A stretch of DNA of 64,000 bases from Datnioides undecimradiatus (lineage: Eukaryota > Chordata > Actinopteri > Lobotiformes > Datnioididae), in contig WARS01000029.1 in NCBI GenBank assembly GCA_008933995.1, forward strand, positions 10,425,107 to 10,489,106, given 5' to 3'. The first letter of the stretch is position 1. Each line of letters starts with the position of its first letter. Below are positions 59,465 to 64,000 of this stretch, one piece after another. Below the pieces are notes generated by a model that saw only the letters and a list, made by a program, of their open reading frames with translations, was not told the origin of the DNA and searched no databases. A program made the translations under genes and the position numbers.

Positions 59465-59605
59465 TCAATTGAATTAGTCTAATGTTTTATCCCTCACTGT
59501 TCCCCGCTTGTAATGAAATTAATGCCACTTTAATTTGCATCGCCCTCTTGTTACGTCTTGGGCTACAGAATGAATGGCATTGTTTGACTGCAGGACACGG
59601 CAGGG
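59465..59605. promoter_or_regulatory. candidate conserved element with POU octamer
   Basis: TTGAATTAGTCTAATG near 59468, TGTAATGAAATTAATGCC near 59510-59527, an exact octamer ATTTGCAT at 59533-59540, and GGCATTGTTTGAC (SOX-type CATTGTT) near 59577. A POU octamer plus SOX and TAAT words in about 120 bp is a common neural-enhancer signature. Inference only. Confidence 0.42.
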
Positions 59606-60064
59606 AAAACACAACACTCTGGCTCAGAGAACTGTAGATTGCGTGTGTTAACTGACTTGTAAATGGATCTTATAAATTGTCTTTGTGTCACTCAGGGATG
59701 TTAAAATTGCTTCAGAAGTGTGGTCAGCCAGTTTTTTTGTTCAACTTCATCTAGGCACCCATAGTTTCATCACATATCCACTAGGCTCCAAAATGTTACC
59801 ATAAACCCTGGTGCATGCTTCACTAAAGTTGCATGATAGGGTGAAGACAGTGTCAGGTAATCCACTGAATCAATGTTACATCCTCGGTGTGTTCATCCTC
59901 ATAAAGGCAGCAGCTCATGGATCACTCTGCTCCCTCTCATCACTGCATCAGTCTCTCAAAGCAGAAGGGTGGACAAAATATGTATTTTCAATGCAAAATG
60001 AGCAAAGCTATTACTCCACATGCTGACAACCAATCAATTCCACTACAGTGTTTTCTGTCTTCAG

Positions 60065-60244
60065 CTGGAGGAGATGCTCGATAAAATGAGCAAGATAAAC
60101 CGGGCATGTGAAACTGGCTGTCAGAGCTCTCCTGCAGATGGACATTTTAAAATAGGAGTGAAAGCGAGTATCTGTGACAGCTGTGTATGTACACCCGCCA
60201 TAACTCCTAAGGCAACTTACAGTAATTGTGGTTTCACATGAAAA
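60065..60244 (+). other. exon-like open segment, unidentified
   Basis: It is preceded by GTGTTTTCTGTCTTCAG (AG at 60063-60064), a good 3' splice site. It opens in frame as LEEMLDKMSKINRACETGCQ, a charged helical-looking start, and continues to a TGA at 60239-60241, four bases before a GTATGT donor-like site (60245). Only this one frame is open. No family is recognised and the second half is Cys/Ser/Thr-rich without structure. It could be a rare terminal or poison exon, or chance. Confidence 0.22.
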
Positions 60245-60755
60245 GTATGTGGGTGTGTGCGTGCATCTATTGTATAGCTGAACACCAATCAATGTGCTAC
60301 AATGAGGACAAATCCAAGGAGCACCTGAAGAGTCATTGTGGGTAAAAATCTTTGTAGTATGCCCTTAGCATCACATCAAAAATTAATTTCTTCCGTCAAA
60401 AAAAATCTTTTTTCCTCTGTTTTATCAGTCTGTAGCCCATCCACAGGAAAGACACGTCAGAAAAGGCACTGAACTGTGTAGTAAAGGTAAATGGCCCAAG
60501 CAGTTGGGGATTTGGAGGCTTCCACCTGCTACTTGTCAAATAATTCAACTGGTCAAAATGGGTGTTGTCAGGCCCCACTGACTCACACACAGCAACGCCA
60601 TCTGCTTCTGTTTGTCACTCTTTCCCACAAGTCTCCATGTCCACCTGTATTTTAACTGCTCGGCTCTGATGACACTTGTCTGTCAAGCTCACTAAAGTAT
60701 TTCAATCCACTCTTGTTTCTGCCGATCATTTAGGTTTTTTTAGTGCCGTTTGGCT
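60245..60755. other. non-coding stretch, nothing recognised
   Basis: AT-leaning intron-like DNA. No repeat or exon was recognised. Confidence 0.4.
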
Positions 60756-60760
60756 CAGAT

Positions 60761-60790
60761 GATTGTGAATAATTTGTTTTATTCACAATC
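60761..60790. repeat. perfect 12-bp inverted repeat with 6-base loop
   Basis: GATTGTGAATAA (60761-60772), loop TTTGTT (60773-60778), TTATTCACAATC (60779-60790). Each arm contains ATTGTG/CACAAT, a SOX-type core in inverted orientation. Pairing does not extend outward, so it is too short for a microRNA precursor. Confidence 0.85.
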
Positions 60791-60794
60791 CTTG

Positions 60795-61395
60795 ACTTGT
60801 TTTTCTACTGCTTTTTTTAGTTCCTTCCTCGCTGTAAAATGCTTATAATGCCCCGACGTGGTACACTCTACTAATTGTTGCTGCATTTCAAACCTCCGTT
60901 TCTGTTTTGGTGTGCAGCTGAACTAAATTAATTACAAAGCATGAGATTCCCCACACTCCCACACATTGTCTTTCTTTAAGTCTAATTTTGCCAGTAAAGG
61001 TTTTGCAAGTGAAATTTTCAGCTGCAGGTAAAAGAGATAAAAGTTTAAAGGTCTTTGTATGATCTACAAAGTCTTCAGTCCACTTCTATTATCACTACTA
61101 TTCCACATCATAACAAACAACACATAAAAAGACCCTGTGCATCTAAAATTGTTTAATGCCAACAAGAATATGTATATCGCATCACACTGGGCCTAAAAAC
61201 CTTTAAGTGATGACGTGAAGCTCGTGCATTTAAACAGCGAGGTGTACATTCAGTTATATATTCATTTCATTCATTAATTTCAGTTCAGTTCAGTTCCATG
61301 CATCCATTTGAAACATGTCACACTGCTTGATGAATGGTTCATCTAGTTTAATGAATGGACACAACTGAGGTTTAAGCCGAGTTCTCGAAGGGGAG
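60795..61395. other. non-coding stretch, possibly weakly conserved at 60.8-61.0 kb
   Basis: ATAATGCCCCGACGTGG near 60845-60861 and CTAAATTAATTACAAAGC near 60923-60940 are motif-like. A TTCATTTCATTCATTAATTTCAGTTCAGTTCAG pattern lies at about 61261-61294 as short tandem words. No gene was recognised. Confidence 0.4.
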
Positions 61396-61399
61396 CTTT

Positions 61400-61640
61400 C
61401 TGTGACATTTGTTTACTTAATTAAATCATGAAAGCCATCTCGAGTGTGACAGGTGAGCGAAACAGACGGTCGAGGGTTTCTTCCCCTAATCCCATGGAGA
61501 CACTTGCATCCAGAAGCCTGGCACTAATGATTTCATTAACATGGCTAACAGGGCATCAGTACACCTGTTCACAGGCGTTCCAGCAGATACCTCGGTAACC
61601 TTGAGACAACGGTTCGAGGCCCCTGCCAACACTCTTTTTG
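61400..61640. promoter_or_regulatory. candidate conserved non-coding element
   Basis: TTTGTTTACTTAATTAAATC at 61409-61428 combines a forkhead site (TGTTTAC) with TAATTA. GATTTCATTAACATGG follows near 61529, then CCTCGGTAACC and ACAACGGTTCG near 61590-61614. CpGs are more frequent than in the flanks. The GGTTCGAGGCCCC near 61612 looks like a tRNA B box but no A box or tRNA fold accompanies it. Confidence 0.37.
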
Positions 61641-62325
61641 TTTTATGACTGCTGTCTCAGCTCTTGTGCAGTTTTATTAAAAGCCACAGCATGTGCCTTT
61701 GAATTTTTCTTGCAGCACAGAACGCTGCTCCCACATATGTGCTGTTCTGAGTCAAAATATCTCCTTGTGTTTGGTGCTACAGTGATCTCGATGCATCACA
61801 GCAAGCTACGCCGAGAAGGTGTCAATGTAATGTTTGTTTGTTTTACAGAGTAACTGCAAAATGTTAAATCAACAATATGCACGTCTACCACCGAGCCTGG
61901 GTGGAAGGATTTTACATAATTCTTAGTTTTGCTTTTAGCCTTCTTGAAACAGCAGGTGTGTGGTGTGTTTTTACATGAAAGACAGGACCGAGCAGCAAAA
62001 GGTTTAGACAGCTACAGGAATGTATCGCATATCGCTCCATGCTAGATCTGACTGTCTCAGAAGAAATCACACCCAGCCCCAGATCTCACACAAATCATTT
62101 GCATATGAAGTCTGACCCTTGTTGGGGGTTTTTTATTTTTTTATTTTTTTATAGAATAGTTGAAGCTCTAAAATAACCAGCTGGAGTGTCTCTGATCCTC
62201 CTGTTTTTTGCAGTGATGTCTCGCTGTTCATGACTCTGACTGTGTCTCTCTCTGGACCCCTTTTCTCACATTATCTGCATGCTTTAATGGTCTGTAACTT
62301 GTCAAGAAGGCCTATCTGTCTCCTC
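61641..62325. other. non-coding stretch with an isolated octamer
   Basis: An exact ATTTGCAT octamer lies at 62097-62104. A T-rich run follows at about 62125-62151. No gene was recognised. Confidence 0.4.
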
Positions 62326-62329
62326 GCCC

Positions 62330-62480
62330 CCTCATCTGACAGCCTCACTGGTGTTTCCCCCCTTTCCTGCCTCAGACTGTGATCGATAGCCCCTGAATCC
62401 CCCCACCTCACCCGCTTCACAGGTGGATATCATTAAGAGATGAAAAATCAAACCAGGCCATCCTCTGCCCTCTGGATAAA
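62330..62480. promoter_or_regulatory. weak candidate conserved element
   Basis: CTGTGATCGATAGCCCCTG near 62379, CACAGGTGGATATCATTAAG near 62420 and GAAAAATCAAACC near 62442 in C/T-rich to balanced sequence. Low support. Confidence 0.25.
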
Positions 62481-62593
62481 CTGAGTAGCTCAACACTGCT
62501 GCTTCGAAACATGCTTACATGCTTATGCTTTCAAGACACACTCATGAACACATATATTAATTCAAACACACATAATGAGTTGTGGAATCTGGT

Positions 62594-63180
62594 TTTAAAA
62601 GAGTAAACTAACATTGCAGGAAGTGTTTATTTTCTTTCTTGCTAAGAGTTAGTTAGAGGACTGACACAGCTCTCTGCACAATAAATATGAAGCTATATCC
62701 AACACACTGCTTAGCTGAGCACAAAGACCAGGCACAAGGAGAAACGTGTAACGTGGCTGTGCTCTCTCCTAACAAAATCCAACTACCAACATGTCTAAAG
62801 CTCACAAACGAAGATGATATCTTGCTTATTTAATCTGTACAAAAACCAAAGAGAAAAATAAAAACCTTGTGATTTTACCAATGGTTATGTGCTGGACTGC
62901 TTCTTGGCAGAGTGCAGTAACTTCCTTGAATATCACTGTGACTGTGTGTGCCAGAAAACTAGCTGGGACATGCTGGATTTTGTTACTTTTGGACAGATCC
63001 AGGTTAGCTATTCTTCTGTTTTTTTTCAGCTGGTCTTTGTGCTAAGCTAACCTGTTGCTGAGTCTAGCTACATATTTACTGTACAGACATTAGTGTGGTA
63101 GTAATGTTTGCATCAAACTCTTGTCAAGGAATCAAATTGTTTAAGCGTATTACCCTAAACATTGAAGTATTGTTTTGATT
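62594..63180. mobile_element. non-autonomous DNA transposon-like element with long TIRs
   Basis: Two imperfect terminal inverted repeats of about 130 bp are visible. The left arm (about 62603-62729) ends AATAAATATGAAGCTATATC ... TTAGCTGAGCACAAAGACC. The reverse complement of the right arm (63032-63170) ends AGTAAATATGTAGCTAGACT ... TTAGCTTAGCACAAAGACC. The outer parts also pair loosely. The ~300-bp interior has no coding frame. I recall closely similar sequence (CTAAGCTAAC ends, CTAAAGCTCAC interior) as an abundant repeat in percomorph genomes, without a firm superfamily. A solo right end of the same family is at 50071-50198. Confidence 0.75.
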
Positions 63181-63227
63181 GAACAATTACCATATGAATT
63201 TCTCAAAAGCATACAAAAGGAGACAGG

Positions 63228-63244
63228 TTTTTTTTTTTTTTTTT
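63228..63244. repeat. T17 homopolymer
   Basis: Seventeen consecutive T, shortly after the right end of the TIR element. Confidence 0.9.
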
Positions 63245-64000
63245 AATCAAAGTAAATCTTGTATGGCACTGAGTTAGGGAGGCAAGTGGAACAGGCAAGA
63301 CTCTCTACTCTCCACACACAGGGGCAACACCAAATCCTTTACTTCTTGACAACATTTGACTGGGGGGGCAATCCTGAAATCTAGAGCATGACTGGCAGCA
63401 TAAGTAAGCTAACTATGCACAGAGCAAGTCAGTAAAGGCACTGGGCAAACATATAAAGGGAAAAAAGGTAATTGTGGTTGTTATCACCTCTTCCTGCCCC
63501 TGCTATTCAGCTTGGAAGTGTTAACGTTAACTCAACCAAGAAGACTATTTCTCTTCCCAGAACAGCTCTAACTCCATTTTTTATATATAACTAAGCAGGT
63601 TCTTTCCAAGGCATGCTGCCAGAAAGTTTGCTTCTGTGAGCTTCAGACTGGAAGCACTAACCCAGACATGGTGCCCTACTTAGTCCAGGTCCTATGCACA
63701 TGACCCCGTTGGTTGTAAGAAGAAGCTACACTCCAGTATCAACAAGATTTTACTGATGAGGAGTAATTGTATATTTCACTGAGTTTTCTGTGATTTAAAA
63801 GGAAATGTGTGTCATTCTTCTGCAAAGTGTTGGATCATATGTTATTCTGCATTCAGGTTAGCCCATATCTATAACCATTTATGATGTTTATGACTAAAAG
63901 ATAAAATGATTGGCTATATAGTTTTCAGCACAAGAGGCCTTCTATTTGCTTTAAGTAACAATTCTCTTTGTGTTGCATTGCACATTTGTGGATAACAATT
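63245..64000. other. non-coding stretch to window end, nothing recognised
   Basis: AT-leaning intron-like DNA without a repeat family, RNA gene or exon that I can support. Confidence 0.45.

Noticed and set aside
61606..61624. B-box-like GGTTCGAGGCCCC, possible tRNA or second SINE
   Set aside because: No A box at the right distance upstream and no tRNA arms can be drawn.
1..64000. CRISPR arrays, bacterial operons, rRNA genes, phage genes
   Set aside because: No regularly spaced repeats with unique spacers, no ribosome-binding-site-led gene strings and no rRNA motifs were seen; the sequence is vertebrate-type non-coding DNA.

Overview
The window reads as non-coding DNA from a vertebrate nuclear genome, most likely a ray-finned (percomorph) fish. 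The base composition is AT-leaning, there are many dinucleotide microsatellites (GT, CA, GA), no open reading frame exceeds about 150 codons, and there is no operon-like gene packing. Two interspersed repeats, a tRNA-derived SINE near 58.9 kb and a long-TIR element near 62.6-63.2 kb, resemble families I recall as abundant in percomorph fish. That placement is from memory, not from a database search. I see no confident protein-coding gene, rRNA, functional tRNA, microRNA or CRISPR array.

Layout. The first ~90 bases have GC-rich third codon positions and could be the edge of an exon on the + strand. The rest looks like one very long intron or a gene desert. Scattered through it are about twenty blocks of 70-500 bp that look like vertebrate conserved non-coding elements (CNEs): balanced composition, no low complexity, and many TAAT/TAATTA homeodomain, POU-octamer, MEF2 or SOX-type words. 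The most convincing lie at about 2.2, 4.1, 12.4, 14.7, 20.1, 22.2, 27.6, 30.2, 33.5, 36.6, 39.4, 50.6, 51.7, 54.3, 55.6, 59.5 and 61.5 kb. Between them are microsatellites, homopolymers, purine or pyrimidine tracts and plain intron-like sequence.

Most unusual points. (1) At 27708/27709 a pyrimidine-rich splice acceptor abuts a perfect CAG|GTAAGT donor inside a CNE-like block. This is the layout of a recursive (ratchet) splice site of a long vertebrate intron. (2) A candidate non-coding exon lies at 44464-44726 with strong splice consensus on both sides. (3) A 12-bp perfect hairpin at 60761-60790 carries inverted ATTGTG words. (4) A diverged direct-repeat pair lies at 52.55 and 53.37 kb. (5) A near-complete TIR element of ~590 bp has a solo right-end relative at 50.07 kb. 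The splice-like signals and the coding-like edge are all on the + strand, which fits, but does not prove, one + strand host transcript with regulatory elements in its introns.

Limits. Conservation, expression and gene identity cannot be seen from one sequence. CNE calls rest on sequence texture and motif content only and need cross-species alignment.
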